Source: Lewinella cohaerens DSM 23179
GTDB taxonomy: Bacteria; Bacteroidota; Bacteroidia; Chitinophagales; Saprospiraceae
Length of the DNA stretch: 49,068 bases
Assembly: GCF_000379805.1 (NCBI RefSeq)
Contig: NZ_KB903531.1
Coordinates: 88,488 to 137,555, forward strand
Reading direction: 5' to 3'
In this document: in pieces, positions 26,762 to 36,858 of the stretch
Layout of the letters: every line of letters starts with the position of its first letter
Numbering within the stretch: the first letter of the stretch is position 1
The notes under the pieces: generated by a model
Seen by the model: only the letters and a program-made list of their open reading frames with translations
Database searches by the model: none
Told to the model about the DNA's origin: nothing
Translations under genes and position numbers: made by a program

Positions 26762-26809
26762 CAACCGCAAAACTTATCGTTAAAAACGAAACCCCGTGAT
26801 TTCTATTAG
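26732..26809 (+). repeat. Dispersed ~80-nt downstream repeat, copy B
   Basis: Aligns with the reverse complement of 264-342. It ends in ACCCCGTGATTTCTATTAG, three nucleotides before ATG 26813. In copy A the equivalent GATTTC is followed by the second arm of a terminator hairpin; here that arm is missing and a gene starts instead. Confidence 0.8.
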
Positions 26810-26812
26810 CAA

Positions 26813-27781
26813 ATGGATAGTTTAACGCAAGCTGCCCTGGGAGCAGCCATTGGTGAAGCTATTTTAGGTAAAAAGCTCGGAAATAAAGGTGCCGCTATTG
26901 GAGCTGTAGTCGCGACGGTTCCAGACCTTGATGTTGCCTTGTATTTGTTTTATGATAAATTTGAAATGCTCAGTATTCACCGAGGGTACAGTCATTCTAT
27001 TTTATTCAGTATTGTCGGAGCATTTTTAATCGCTTACCTGTTACAACGTATCAAATGGACTAAACAAGTGAGCTATCGAAGGCTTTGGGTATTTAGCTGG
27101 CTGGCATTATTTACCCATATGCTGCTGGATACTTTTACGGCTTATGGCACACAATTGTATTTGCCCTTTTCCAATGAAAGGCTTGGCTTTGACAGTATCA
27201 ACATCGTCGATCCGGTTTATACGGTGCCTTTAATCCTTGGCTTGCTCGGTAGTTTAATGTTCTTTAAAAACAAGCCTTCAAGAGCTTTCTTCAACTACGC
27301 CGGGATTGCCATTAGTACCCTCTATCTGATAAGCACTTTGGGTATTAAAACGCATGTCAACAACCACTTCAGGGAAGAATTAGCGGAGCAGAACATTGCT
27401 TATGACTCCCTACTCACGATGCCAGTAGGAATAGCCAGCATTTCCTGGTACGGCGTAATAAAAGCAGACAATGGTCTGTATATGAGTAAATATTCAATGC
27501 GGAGTGATAATGACAGTAAACCTGTTTTTGAATATTTCCCGATAAATGAACACCTCTTGGATAAAATACCCTCAAGCGCAGCTGAAACAATGCGTTGGTT
27601 TGCCAAAGGCTATTACACCGTCACCGCCAATCAGGATAAAATAAGAATTTACAATCTACAGGTTGACATGAGAGGTATTGTCAGAGAAGGGGACACAAAA
27701 GCACCAACAGCGGGGTACTTTGAAATAACGCCTCAAGGCGATGGTGGTTTTGTTTTTTCATCAGGAGCGCATCAGCAATAG
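26813..27781 (+). CDS. YdjM-like inner-membrane metal-dependent hydrolase family (PF04307-type)
   Basis: 322 residues. The first ~110 residues carry the YdjM hallmarks: MDSLTQAALGAAIGEAILG, PDLDVAL (about 37-43), HRGYSHS (H56 and H61) and THMLLDTFTAYGTQ (H102, D106), whose His and Asp residues are the presumed metal ligands. Four or more hydrophobic segments follow up to about residue 180. The C-terminal ~140 residues are a soluble domain (VGIASISWYGVIKADNGLYMSKYS...), a common extension in this family. Members are induced by DNA damage in enterobacteria, but here no LexA-type site was seen. Substrate unknown. The promoter must lie in or before the repeat unit. Confidence 0.85.
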   Translation: MDSLTQAALGAAIGEAILGKKLGNKGAAIGAVVATVPDLDVALYLFYDKFEMLSIHRGYSHSILFSIVGAFLIAYLLQRIKWTKQVSYRRLWVFSWLALFTHMLLDTFTAYGTQLYLPFSNERLGFDSINIVDPVYTVPLILGLLGSLMFFKNKPSRAFFNYAGIAISTLYLISTLGIKTHVNNHFREELAEQNIAYDSLLTMPVGIASISWYGVIKADNGLYMSKYSMRSDNDSKPVFEYFPINEHLLDKIPSSAAETMRWFAKGYYTVTANQDKIRIYNLQVDMRGIVREGDTKAPTAGYFEITPQGDGGFVFSSGAHQQ

Positions 27782-27825
27782 TGTGAGGTAGCGAGAGATT
27801 TAATCTGTGGTCTGTGATATTCCAT

Positions 27826-28527
27826 TCAATTCCCCGCACGCACCAACTCCTCCTCGACATGCTCCTTCAGGCTGTTTACTTTCTTTGCCGTTTCGGCATA
27901 GAAATACATGATAAAACGGCGGTTGACCTGAATTTTCCACAGATAGGATAGTACTATTTTTTGCTCGCTGTCGGATAGGTCAAACGGGGTACGCATTCCA
28001 ATGATATTCCCCTTTTCATCGAAGGTGAAATTGGGAGCCAGGATGTTGTTGATCGCCATGAAGTAGTTGTCCTGGAATTGCATTTCCTGGTATTCTTCTT
28101 CGAATTTCTTCAAGGTCTGATAATCATATTCGTACAAGGAAATGACTTCAAAGCGCAAAGCATCGTTCTTCAACAACTCTAGGCCTTTAGATTTTAAAGC
28201 CTCGTAACCCGATACGTTTTGGATGGAGATAAAATCGCGGGTCAGGCCCAGATAATGGATCATCACCGAGTCGGTATTCACCTCCTGGCCCGTAATGACT
28301 TGCCGCCAATATTTACAAGCTTCGATGCCATCTTCGTGGCCTTTTACGTTGACGTTTATATCCTCAATATCCTTTTCCAGGCCATTGGCTATTTCCACTA
28401 AAATTTTATTCTCAATGGTCGCATTGCGCTGGTTGTCGTTCCAGTTGTTCAACGCAAAGGCCGCTATGACGGCAATAAAGATGGATAAAAACTCAAAGCC
28501 GTATTTTCTCCAGTTGACTTGCTTCAT
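27826..28527 (-). CDS. DUF6090-family membrane-anchored protein
   Basis: 233 residues. The N-terminus KQVNWRKYGFEFLSIFIAVIAAFALNNWNDNQRN is the characteristic DUF6090 anchor: one membrane helix (about 10-28) ending in ALNNW. The remainder is a long helical periplasmic region (ILVEIANGLEKDIEDINVNVKGHEDGIEACKYWRQVI; YQTLKKFEEEYQEMQFQDNYFMAINNIL). The family is widespread in Bacteroidota and its role is unknown. The stop lies 42 nt from the convergent YdjM-like stop, without an obvious terminator between them. Confidence 0.85.
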   Translation of the reverse strand: MKQVNWRKYGFEFLSIFIAVIAAFALNNWNDNQRNATIENKILVEIANGLEKDIEDINVNVKGHEDGIEACKYWRQVITGQEVNTDSVMIHYLGLTRDFISIQNVSGYEALKSKGLELLKNDALRFEVISLYEYDYQTLKKFEEEYQEMQFQDNYFMAINNILAPNFTFDEKGNIIGMRTPFDLSDSEQKIVLSYLWKIQVNRRFIMYFYAETAKKVNSLKEHVEEELVRAGN

Positions 28528-28590
28528 GGTGGGTGGGTTGTGGTGGTGTGATTAGTTTCCAAAGTTATAGCTGTTGACGCTCCAAAAGCG

Positions 28591-29023
28591 CTACCCATTC
28601 ACCGCCTTCAACCTCGTCTTGAACTGCCTATAATGCCTTTCAACCCTCGCTAAATATTCTTTATCAGCAAACACCAATTTCTTGAACATTAAGAAAACGT
28701 AATCAGCAATATCGGACTGGTACTGAAACACCTCCAAATTAGGTCCTTTTAAATCTTTAATACTTTTCTCATCACCCCCCCCTAAATGTTCTTTTATAGT
28801 AAGAAAGTTTTCCCCATCCATAAACAATGTTGGCAACTTCTTTTTGATCCAATAAAACTTTCAAAAACACCCTGCGGCAATCGCATTCATCGCAAAAAAG
28901 TTCAATAAACGCATATTCCCCTACAGGAAGAGAAAAGTCATTGTCACGATCCAGTATTGTAATCACCCTCGTTTCTTCGATGGCGGTTTCAGGGCAAAGA
29001 TTATAAAATGGCAAATAGGGCAT
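28591..29023 (-). pseudogene. Uncharacterised cytosolic protein gene broken at a C8/G8 homopolymer
   Basis: Two overlapping leftward frames make one protein. The first (from ATG 29023) reads MPYLPFYNLCPETAIEETRVITILD... GEYAFIELFCDECDCRRVFLKVLL...YGWGKLSYYKRTFRGG and stops at 28772. The second continues DEKSIKDLKGPNLEVFQYQSDIADYVFLMFKKLVFADKEYLARVERHYRQFK. Removing one base from the run of eight C (28775-28782, G8 on the coding strand) joins them into about 143 residues. The two halves resemble, in order, a known family of ~150-190-residue bacterial proteins with a CDExxCDCRR motif and an ERxYxxFK ending. It could be a true frameshift, slippage-controlled switching or a sequencing error. Confidence 0.75.
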
Positions 29024-29073
29024 ACTTTTTTCTTCGCTAATTAAAGAATTATTTTTTTTCAACACTCAAAAAC

Positions 29074-29110
29074 AAAAAAAGCCCACTTCCAATTGGAAGC
29101 GAGCTTTTTT
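29074..29110 (-). terminator. Terminator of the tRNA-Glu cluster
   Basis: AAAAAAGC-CCA-CTTCC-AATT-GGAAG-CGA-GCTTTTTT: a symmetric hairpin that extends into the A and T tracts. It sits 3 nt beyond the third tRNA gene on the minus strand and between it and the broken gene. Confidence 0.85.
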
Positions 29111-29113
29111 AAG

Positions 29114-29185
29114 TGACCCGTACGGGATTTGAACCCGTGTTACAAGGATGAAAACCTTGCGTCCTAACCCCTAGACGAACGGGCC
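29114..29185 (-). tRNA. tRNA-Glu(UUC), gene 3 of the cluster in transcription order
   Basis: 72 nt without CCA. Acceptor GGCCCGT pairs with ACGGGTC (one G-T wobble). D arm GTCTAGGGGTTAGGAC, anticodon arm CAAGG-TTTTCAT-CCTTG with anticodon TTC, T arm ACGGG-TTCAAAT-CCCGT, discriminator A. No CCA is encoded, which is usual in many Bacteroidota. Confidence 0.95.
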
Positions 29186-29249
29186 TCGACGTTATTCTAA
29201 CTAAATAGAAAATTGTCAATTTCTTTTGCGCATTTAACCTTACGCTTGG

Positions 29250-29321
29250 TAGTCCGTACGGGAATCGAACCCGTGTTACCAGGATGAAAACCTGGCGTCC
29301 TAACCCCTAGACGAACGGACC
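29250..29321 (-). tRNA. tRNA-Glu(UUC), gene 2 of the cluster
   Basis: 72 nt without CCA. Acceptor GGTCCGT pairs with ACGGACT (terminal G-T wobble). Anticodon arm CCAGG-TTTTCAT-CCTGG, anticodon TTC; T arm ACGGG-TTCGATT-CCCGT; discriminator A. It is nearly identical to its neighbours except in the acceptor and anticodon stems. Confidence 0.95.
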
Positions 29322-29450
29322 TCATTTGATCCTGGCTGCAATGATACTACAATATTTTGATTCTCCTATATTTTTTATCTCCAAAGTCTATCGAAAACAA
29401 AAAAATACTCGAAAAAAGATGTTGCATCTACAACCAAAACAGAAAACCAG

Positions 29451-29522
29451 CAGCCCGTACGGGACTCGAACCCATGTTTCAGGAATGAAATTCCTGCGTC
29501 CTTACCGCTAGACGAACGGGCT
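29451..29522 (-). tRNA. tRNA-Glu(UUC), gene 1 of the cluster
   Basis: 72 nt without CCA. Acceptor AGCCCGT pairs with ACGGGCT, so the first pair is A-T rather than G-C. Anticodon arm CAGGA-ATTTCAT-TCCTG, anticodon TTC; T arm ATGGG-TTCGAGT-CCCGT. The discriminator is G instead of A. It is the most divergent copy and the first transcribed. Confidence 0.92.
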
Positions 29523-29585
29523 GATCTCGACGGTAATTTAAGGCGCTTTCGCCTTAGCACGTGGCTGCTTTTTTCTAAAGCGATG

Positions 29586-29617
29586 CAAATATAAACCGTT
29601 TTATCATTTCCACCAAA
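29586..29617 (-). promoter_or_regulatory. Promoter of the tRNA-Glu cluster
   Basis: On the minus strand, TTTG (29617-29614), a 20-nt spacer and TATATTTG (29593-29586): an exact match to the Bacteroidota TTTG-N19-21-TAnnTTTG promoter. The start of transcription should fall near 29579, about 57 nt before the first tRNA. A small hairpin AAGGCG-CTTT-CGCCTT (29541-29556) lies in the leader. Confidence 0.85.
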
Positions 29618-29816
29618 GCTTATTATTGTTTTTTATTCAACAAATCCACAAGTCTCCTGATAACCAACTGAATAGGTTTAATAATCAAAATACGAGGATT
29701 ACCACCAGCAATGGCAGTAATCCCCGCTAAAATACTCAGCAATTAGCAAACAACGAACGGCTCACCAACATAAGCAACTGACTATCAACAACAAGCACTT
29801 CATTCGTCACTCTAGG

Positions 29817-32800
29817 CTATTGTTTTATCAATTGCTGAATCAACAACTCGTTCTCCTTGCTGATTGCTCGAAGGACATAGACCCCGTTTGGTAAATCCGA
29901 AATATCTAACTGAAACGACTGCACTGCTCCTTCCATCCGAATTTGTTGTACCATCCGCCCTTGGAGGTCAAATACTTCTACGGCTTCAAAATCAGTATTG
30001 GTTTCCAACCAGACCGTAACCTGACCACTAGTGGGCGTCGGATACACTTCTGCATTCAGTTTTACAAGATCATCCGCGGCGACCATACAGGTACCACATT
30101 GGAGCAGGTTATAGCTATCCGTTTGCACACACGTCGTCACACCGTCAGTACAAGTCACTTCAAAGGTAAAGGGGCCGCTCCAGGTAGGATCTACGGTTAG
30201 CGCTAACCCTGTTTCTCCTGGCAGTAAAACACCATTGTCGTACCACTGGTAAGTACAGTTAAAACCAGCTATCGGATACAAGACAATACCTTGTAGCGTA
30301 ATCGTATCACAATTGCATCGGAAACAAGGCCCTACTGCATAAACTTCCATCGGCGGAGCCAAAGTCACCACGGGGCTCTTTACACGTTGCGGACAACAGC
30401 TGCTTTCTATAATGCAATAGTAATTTCCACCCAAGCTACCTCCTGCCGGCGGCGTATAGGTGTATGTCGCGGTCGTCGTCGTATGCACTGAGGTGTGGAT
30501 CAAACTCCCTCCCTGGTACCAAAACACGGTGTAAGTACACCCTACCGGAGCCGGCGATGGCGCAAAATCAACTTCCAAATCCACCGAAGTCGGCGCGCAT
30601 ATCGGACTATAATCTGCAGTAAAATTATTGACAACCAATGGATCTATAATATCCAGGAGCAACTCTATTTCGTCAGCAGGGCATACGCCATTGGTCTTCT
30701 CTACTTTCACCCAGGTATCTTGGTACAGGCGATTGGTAAAGTACAAGGGGTTGCGGTCACCATTCGTAGGTAAGGCGGTGTAGCTGCTATTCGAGATTGG
30801 ACGAATAAACCAATCCCAGCGCGCTGGCTGTCCGGCACATTCAGGCATATACTCTAGCACCGCATCTTCGCCATAACACAGCGGATTAGTATCGGGTGGC
30901 AACAATGTCAGCGTACCTACCGGAGCAGCTTCATTATCCAGGCGGATCGTAGCCGAACAGCTTTGATCACCGCAGGCTGGCGAGCTTACTATAACCGTAT
31001 ACACATAACTCTGAGAGCAATCCGTCGCCGAACCGGTAAAGCTCAGCGGTCCTGGCTGATAAGTAGGATTGGTCGCTCCTGGGATAGCGTTCCCATTAGG
31101 ATCGTACCACTGGAGGGTATACGTACAGTTCGGCGTAGTCGGGTTCAAGGTCACCACCAAAGGTGCGGGCGTAATCGGGCTACCGGTATAGCAATAGGCT
31201 TGGTCTGCCACACTACAACTTACCGGTTCGCACAAGGTAATCGTCACGATATTAGAAACCAGCATCGTACAAGGTCCAGCTCCAGCGCCCATCACTACTT
31301 CGGCGTAAACACATACGTCACCACTGTGGTACTGAGGAGACAGCGTCAACGGCGAACAACCATTAGTTACCTGAAACGGCAAGCCCCAACTTGTAGGCGG
31401 ACAAGGCGCATCAGCCACGTACCAGCGAACTTGTTGGACATCATAAAGCGTATTGCACCCCAACAGCGGAATTTGTACCGTTCCATCCGTTTTACATACT
31501 TCCTGTGGGGCCACCCTAATCTCTTTACAACACGGGGTCGCAAAAACAATAGGAAAGGAGCAACTGTGAGTACTCCCATCAGGACAAATACAGTTGACCG
31601 TTACCGTAATCGCAATACTATTCGGCATTGGCGGCGCTGCCACATCTATCAATCCGGTCACCGTATAGCCAGGGCCAGTACCACTTACGGCCACGTTGCT
31701 AATCGTAACACCAGCTTGGCTAGTACTTACACTTACCGTACAGCCTCCCGCGCCTGCGCCCGTAAGGTCAATCACATCTACAGAAAAGGCAAACTGATCA
31801 TCCACAGCAGTACATTCAATAGACTCGTTACCAACCTCCGCACATTCGCAATCTACGGTAATGGGAAAAACGCAAGTGGTCTGGTTCCCTGCCATATCTG
31901 TAGCCGTGCAGGTCACCATAGTGGTTCCACATGGGAAGAAATCGCCGCTATTGTGGCTACAAATGTAAGTCACCATTGGGCAATTATCCGTCACCATCGG
32001 CGGGTTAAAGTTGACAATACTCCCCCCTGCGCAAGCCGGTACCGTCACGTTGATCGAGTCCGAGCAAGTAATCATTGGCGGCTCCATATCTTCTACCGTA
32101 ATGGTATAGCTACAGGTCGCCATCTGTCCTTTGCTGTCCTCGGTTACGCAGGTGATCGTAGTGATACCTTTATTCAGTACCACCGGCGAAATGGCTGGAC
32201 CACTGGTAGCACCAGACATCGTACAACTGTAAATAAACATCGTGGTACAATCGTCTGTAGCCATAGGGTCTGTCAATGCATAGGTAGCGGTACACAAGTC
32301 CGGATCAGTAGGAATGGTCACACTCTGTGGACAATTCAGCACCGGAGGGTTATCCGTCACAGTTACCGTCTGCTGACTAGTTGCCGCACAGCCGGTAGCA
32401 TCCGTTATAGTGAGACAAACCTGATAAGTACCTGTGCCCGGTAAAGTAGCCGTCACGTTTTGCCCCGTAAAATCGGGCGGACTGCCGGGTAGGTTATCAC
32501 AATTGATGTCCCACTCGTAGGTAAACGGCCCTGTTCCCGTAGCAATTCCCGTCAATTGTACTTCACAACAATCGGCTGTCCATGTAAAGTCAGCCGTACA
32601 GGCCACCATCTCACAGAAGTCATTACATCCATAACCAGGGTCGTATACAGCATACTGAAAAAACGAAGGTGGCTCCGGCAGCAGCGTATTACTCACCATA
32701 AACGGCAGCTGATTGATGGAATAGGCTTGCTCTACCTGCACAAAATCCTCTGCACAAGCATTCGTCATATTCAAATCAAAACTACCGATCAACATATCGT

Positions 32801-34355
32801 AATTCCCAAAACCTGAAGGGTTGTTCTGGCGGGCATCAGCATAAAAGATAGCATCATGATTAGCCTTTACCGAAAGGTGGGGTTCATCAAAAGCCGTTTC
32901 GTTATCATACAGGTATTTGTAAAAAACATCATTGAGCACAAAACCACCAATACCATTGATATACGACAGGCTATGCACCACATGGTAGTTCGGGTCTGCC
33001 CCTTTTTTCCGGCCTACCGTATACAGGTTACCCTGCAATCCATCACGGCCAATCTCTCTAAAGACACTCACACCAGGGAAACGGAAGCCCGTGATAACAT
33101 TGTAGTTGGAGCGGTCAATGATGTATACCAAAGCCTCGTCTGTACCAAAGTCAGTACCCGCCAGCGCTACCTCACCGTTCTGCACGTCTACCCCATCGTA
33201 CAAATCTATCACGCCTGGGTAGTAGGCCCTACCCTGCCAGGCGCCCGTCAGTCCGTTTATATCAATCAAAATTCCTTCGTTGCTACTGCTCCCAAAACTG
33301 GAACCATTGCCCACCAAAAACAGCGAGCCATCATTGATCGGCACCAGTCCCCGGTAAGCTTCGATCTCCACACCAGCTTGGTACTCTTGCGCCCAGTTAA
33401 AGGTCAAATCTGCGGCAAAGTTATAGACCACAGGCACATCAATTCCCGATGGTGTCGGTGATGGATTTTTCCGTCCCAGCACATAGTACGGAAAAGCCGG
33501 ATTCGCAGGATTGGGATGTCGCACTATGCGCGTAAAACCTTCCCGGCCATTCTGGTCATAAACCTTACGCAAACCAGGGTTCCCAAAATCATCCATCTTC
33601 AATATAAAGGAGCGGTCACTGGCATTTTGGCCCGGGCCGGTACTCACCCCTCCGACTACGCCCACCAAAATCAGCTCATCGTTCGGCGCATCGTATTCCA
33701 AGTCCGTGATCCTGCCGGGAAACTCTAGCAATCGTTGCCAAACCAAAGCACCACTCGTCACCGAAAACTTGCTCATCGTAGGATACACCACACCCGACAT
33801 ATCCACCTGATATCCAGCAACATAAACACCATCAGTAAAAGCTTTAATTCGGGCAGGGCGATTATCCAACGTATCACCATACAGCTTCGCCCAAGGGGCT
33901 GCATTTGGGCAATTAAGCGGCGTTTCCGTAAAACCACCACACTGCTCGCCGCTCGGGTTACTCACCGTCACTTGGGAAGTAACCACCCCTGCAGACAGGT
34001 CTTCAAAACAAACAACGCCCAGTGTAATCACCGTCCCAGGGGCCGTCAATCCTACCAGATTGCCACTATAACTTATCGTCGCAATACCCGTAATCGGGTC
34101 AATAGTAGTCGAAAAGCCCGGCAAGTTAATCGTTACACTTTCTACCTTTCCCGAAAACGCGGGAAGCACCGTTGGGTCAATCACCAATTGGTCATACAAC
34201 GAAGTCGATGGATCACAATTAGGACCAAAAAACAACTCCAAGTCGCCACAACAATCACTCGTAGGCACTATCTGGGCATCACAGCTACATTGAGCATAAA
34301 GTGCACTCCCTGCCCACCACAACAGTAGGCCCAGCATATATTTTATCGTTCGCAT
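29817..34355 (-). CDS. Large secreted protein with PKD-like, HYR and Ig-like domains and T9SS sorting domain
   Basis: 1512 residues. Signal peptide [22 protein letters not shown], then [14 protein letters not shown]. Residues ~140-580 form a beta-propeller-like stretch of repeated short strands ([39 protein letters not shown]). A PKD-like domain follows at ~585-668 ([24 protein letters not shown]), then two HYR domains at ~670-755 and ~755-837 ([31 protein letters not shown]), and several Cys-rich Ig-like domains. The C-terminal ~80 residues (from [13 protein letters not shown]) are a T9SS type A sorting domain that ends with [23 protein letters not shown]. It is probably surface-exposed or released, in adhesion or substrate binding. 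It sits directly downstream of the LamG protein gene, in the same direction. Confidence 0.88.
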   Translation of the reverse strand: MRTIKYMLGLLLWWAGSALYAQCSCDAQIVPTSDCCGDLELFFGPNCDPSTSLYDQLVIDPTVLPAFSGKVESVTINLPGFSTTIDPITGIATISYSGNLVGLTAPGTVITLGVVCFEDLSAGVVTSQVTVSNPSGEQCGGFTETPLNCPNAAPWAKLYGDTLDNRPARIKAFTDGVYVAGYQVDMSGVVYPTMSKFSVTSGALVWQRLLEFPGRITDLEYDAPNDELILVGVVGGVSTGPGQNASDRSFILKMDDFGNPGLRKVYDQNGREGFTRIVRHPNPANPAFPYYVLGRKNPSPTPSGIDVPVVYNFAADLTFNWAQEYQAGVEIEAYRGLVPINDGSLFLVGNGSSFGSSSNEGILIDINGLTGAWQGRAYYPGVIDLYDGVDVQNGEVALAGTDFGTDEALVYIIDRSNYNVITGFRFPGVSVFREIGRDGLQGNLYTVGRKKGADPNYHVVHSLSYINGIGGFVLNDVFYKYLYDNETAFDEPHLSVKANHDAIFYADARQNNPSGFGNYDMLIGSFDLNMTNACAEDFVQVEQAYSINQLPFMVSNTLLPEPPSFFQYAVYDPGYGCNDFCEMVACTADFTWTADCCEVQLTGIATGTGPFTYEWDINCDNLPGSPPDFTGQNVTATLPGTGTYQVCLTITDATGCAATSQQTVTVTDNPPVLNCPQSVTIPTDPDLCTATYALTDPMATDDCTTMFIYSCTMSGATSGPAISPVVLNKGITTITCVTEDSKGQMATCSYTITVEDMEPPMITCSDSINVTVPACAGGSIVNFNPPMVTDNCPMVTYICSHNSGDFFPCGTTMVTCTATDMAGNQTTCVFPITVDCECAEVGNESIECTAVDDQFAFSVDVIDLTGAGAGGCTVSVSTSQAGVTISNVAVSGTGPGYTVTGLIDVAAPPMPNSIAITVTVNCICPDGSTHSCSFPIVFATPCCKEIRVAPQEVCKTDGTVQIPLLGCNTLYDVQQVRWYVADAPCPPTSWGLPFQVTNGCSPLTLSPQYHSGDVCVYAEVVMGAGAGPCTMLVSNIVTITLCEPVSCSVADQAYCYTGSPITPAPLVVTLNPTTPNCTYTLQWYDPNGNAIPGATNPTYQPGPLSFTGSATDCSQSYVYTVIVSSPACGDQSCSATIRLDNEAAPVGTLTLLPPDTNPLCYGEDAVLEYMPECAGQPARWDWFIRPISNSSYTALPTNGDRNPLYFTNRLYQDTWVKVEKTNGVCPADEIELLLDIIDPLVVNNFTADYSPICAPTSVDLEVDFAPSPAPVGCTYTVFWYQGGSLIHTSVHTTTTATYTYTPPAGGSLGGNYYCIIESSCCPQRVKSPVVTLAPPMEVYAVGPCFRCNCDTITLQGIVLYPIAGFNCTYQWYDNGVLLPGETGLALTVDPTWSGPFTFEVTCTDGVTTCVQTDSYNLLQCGTCMVAADDLVKLNAEVYPTPTSGQVTVWLETNTDFEAVEVFDLQGRMVQQIRMEGAVQSFQLDISDLPNGVYVLRAISKENELLIQQLIKQ

Positions 34356-34515
34356 TTTTTATTTTTTATTTGGGCGTGCCCCTATCGGGTCGCTATGCTT
34401 CGGGGTTCGGCCCAGGGCCTCAGCTTCGCCCACCTCATCGGCGGGCTCGTCCTCCCTTCGGTCGCCCCTGCGCAGCGCTCACGCGTTCATCAACAATTAT
34501 TTACCAAGTCCCTCT
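34356..34515. other. GC-rich intergenic patch between the two large extracellular genes
   Basis: A run of GC-rich short complementary pieces (CTTCGGGGTTCGGCCC, CGGCGGGCTCGTCC, CTTCGGTCGCCCC, GCGCAGCGCTCACGCG), similar in style to those near 9.2, 41.05 and 42.05 kb. No clean terminator with T-run was seen, so the two large genes may be cotranscribed. Confidence 0.5.
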
Positions 34516-36858
34516 TTAAGGGTTCTTATCACAAGGCACCACTGTCCGTTCGGCTTCTCCCACACAGCCGGTCAGCGTATCGGTCACGATCACCTTGTAG
34601 GTCGTTCCGGTAATGGCAGGAGTATCGGTCAGGGTACATACCGCAGACGCAGGCCCTTGGGAAACATTATCTATAAACCATTCGTAGCTCAGCGGACCAG
34701 TGCTACTACATATCGTATAAGAATCACAAGCAGACAGCGTGATCGGGTCACCTAGGCTGGCACACTCGTTGGGCGTGATTGGGCAACTTAGTACCGCCAC
34801 CGTTTCACACACTTCCAGGCAAAACTGCGGGCCTTCTACTGTTTGACACCCATTACTGGCCTCCAACCAATAGCAGCCACCAGCAGTGGCCGAAATACTC
34901 GTTCCCGTCCCAATCGGCAAGCCATCTAAATACCACTGATAGTTGACCCCAGCTTGAGGGCTATTCACCATCAAGGTTTCTGGCAAATCTTCCAGGCACA
35001 CTTGGTTAATACCACTAATCGTTGGCACAAGTGGTGCCGAAATGAGGCGTATTTCCAACCAATCGCTATAGCAAGGATCACAAGCAGATGGGCTCGACAA
35101 AGGGTTACATTGTATCCGGTAATAGATGCTCGTAGCCGCAGGCGGCCAGAGGTAACTGGGCAGAATATTGGTATTCTGCAAACTGTTGGATAGCCCCATA
35201 TCTGTCCAAACAGGTGTGCCTGTACCAGGATTCGTAAAGGTGTACTGCCACTGCGGGATACAATACTGGAAAGGTGTAGCAATAGTCAACTGTGCATCAT
35301 TGCCTGGGCATATTTCGTAGACCAGCGGCGTAGCACTCACCAGGTTCAAGTTGGTAGGCGATCCCAATGGTGCTCCATCAATGGTGCCACAAACAGGCTG
35401 AGGGTCTACCATCACACACTGCGAGAACACCGCCAGTTTCCCCTGACAGTTGCGTACTTCTGCTTCAAAACAGTAGCTCCCCGGTACACCACCCGGAGGA
35501 AAAGGAGCCGTCCAGTTGTTGTAGGTCAAGCTCGTTTGGTTAAACGCTGAAGGAATCGGAATTCTACCCGTAGCAGGATCGTTAAAAAACCAGTCGATGG
35601 TCACATTGGGTCCGGGTGTACTTACAAAGGGATCGCTTGCATTTAGGGTCACCTGAAAATTTACCAACTCGCCTTCACAGAAAGGTCCCGACGGCACGAT
35701 GCTAATGGTTGCTGGCCCAATGGGGCAACAGATTTGCAAGTCGTATTCGTCACTTACATAGGTACACTGCAGCGCTCCCGGGCCACTCACTGTGCTTACA
35801 GCACGGTATTTCCGATCAACAAACCCTTGGCTACCAGCACTGGTACAATCTGTCGTGAGTATCCCTGGCAAAATCGGAAAACAAAAACCCGTAAAAGGTG
35901 GGCTCACTAAATTGCTCCATAGCGTTCCACCGTTATCAGAATACTGCCATTGTACATTTACATTGCCAAAAGGGCCAGGCGTTTGGCCATTGTCATACAA
36001 ACAAAAGTGGGCTGGATCGCCATCACAAATGCCGGTAAGCAAATTGTTTCGGTAAGGGTAGTCTCTAATCTCCAGACTTAGGTTGTGCAATGCCGGATAG
36101 ACCAATGGCCCAGGTAAGGCCACAAAATTGCTCGTTGATCCTGTGAGACCAAAGTTGATGATGTTGCCATTGTTTCCGTTTCCAGAAAAGTCCATGACCT
36201 GCGTCAAAGAAGTATTGACTCCTCCGGGTACAATCGTTGTTTCATCAAAAGTCCAATAGGCAAACAAATTGCTTTCGTTGCCGGCTAATGGGCAATTCAA
36301 GCGGCCGCAAATCTCTGCCGGGATAAGTGCAGTATCCCAAATACGCAATTCATCTACCAGCCCCTGCCAATCAGCGGCAGCGGCAGCTCCACCTGGCCAG
36401 CGTCCCAGTCGGAAGTTGGTAATATTAAAAGTGTAAGCGGCCAAAGAAGGCGTACTTCCTACCAACACACAGTCTAGATAGAAATCTATCTGGGCGCCAT
36501 TTTTCACCAATGCCAAGTGCTGCCAAACATTGACGCCAATAGGCGTAATGTTATTGACTCCCGTGTTATTGAAAACACCTCCCTGGATAAAATAGACGAG
36601 CTGGCCGCCCAATTGCCCCACTTCTATCCGGGTATTGGTGCCACCAAAACTAAACAGTCGGCGAAACTCAGTAAGGTTGGTATTTTGGGGATTAAACCAG
36701 CATTCTACCGTATAACTGGCAGGATTTCCCGCAAGAGAAGTAGCAACAAGCGGCAATTGAATAAAATCGTCTGCATTGCGTTCAAAGTGAAGCGCATTCT
36801 GGCCAGCTACTACTTGCCAGCTACAGCACAGTAGCAATAAAAATTTTAGGGTTTTCAT
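34516..36858 (-). CDS. Secreted LamG/Ig-like protein without a visible sorting domain
   Basis: 780 residues. Signal peptide MKTLKFLLLLCCSWQVVAGQ is followed by a LamG/concanavalin-A-like domain at ~20-215 (ALHFERNADDFIQLPLVATSL, YTVECWFNPQN, WQHLALVKNGAQIDFYLDCVLVG, VDELRIWDTAL), a common sugar- or protein-binding jelly-roll. Beta-rich Ig-like modules with paired cysteines then follow to the end. The protein stops at LTGCVGEAERTVVPCDKNP without the Por-type sorting domain found in the next gene, which is odd for a protein of this type. It may be a lost C-terminus, a non-T9SS exported protein, or a partner of the downstream protein. The upstream 330 nt hold its own promoter region. Confidence 0.82.
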   Translation of the reverse strand: MKTLKFLLLLCCSWQVVAGQNALHFERNADDFIQLPLVATSLAGNPASYTVECWFNPQNTNLTEFRRLFSFGGTNTRIEVGQLGGQLVYFIQGGVFNNTGVNNITPIGVNVWQHLALVKNGAQIDFYLDCVLVGSTPSLAAYTFNITNFRLGRWPGGAAAAADWQGLVDELRIWDTALIPAEICGRLNCPLAGNESNLFAYWTFDETTIVPGGVNTSLTQVMDFSGNGNNGNIINFGLTGSTSNFVALPGPLVYPALHNLSLEIRDYPYRNNLLTGICDGDPAHFCLYDNGQTPGPFGNVNVQWQYSDNGGTLWSNLVSPPFTGFCFPILPGILTTDCTSAGSQGFVDRKYRAVSTVSGPGALQCTYVSDEYDLQICCPIGPATISIVPSGPFCEGELVNFQVTLNASDPFVSTPGPNVTIDWFFNDPATGRIPIPSAFNQTSLTYNNWTAPFPPGGVPGSYCFEAEVRNCQGKLAVFSQCVMVDPQPVCGTIDGAPLGSPTNLNLVSATPLVYEICPGNDAQLTIATPFQYCIPQWQYTFTNPGTGTPVWTDMGLSNSLQNTNILPSYLWPPAATSIYYRIQCNPLSSPSACDPCYSDWLEIRLISAPLVPTISGINQVCLEDLPETLMVNSPQAGVNYQWYLDGLPIGTGTSISATAGGCYWLEASNGCQTVEGPQFCLEVCETVAVLSCPITPNECASLGDPITLSACDSYTICSSTGPLSYEWFIDNVSQGPASAVCTLTDTPAITGTTYKVIVTDTLTGCVGEAERTVVPCDKNP

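Noticed and set aside
29558-29563. CACGTG as a possible parS core
   Set aside because: Flanks do not match TGTTTCACGTGAAACA, and the site lies 15 kb from parAB in a tRNA leader.
30963-32444. A 493-codon plus-strand open frame opposite the large HYR/PKD protein
   Set aside because: Its composition is Arg/His/Thr-rich with no domain pattern, as expected for the antisense of a Thr/Val/Cys-rich repeat gene. The minus-strand frame is clearly the real one.
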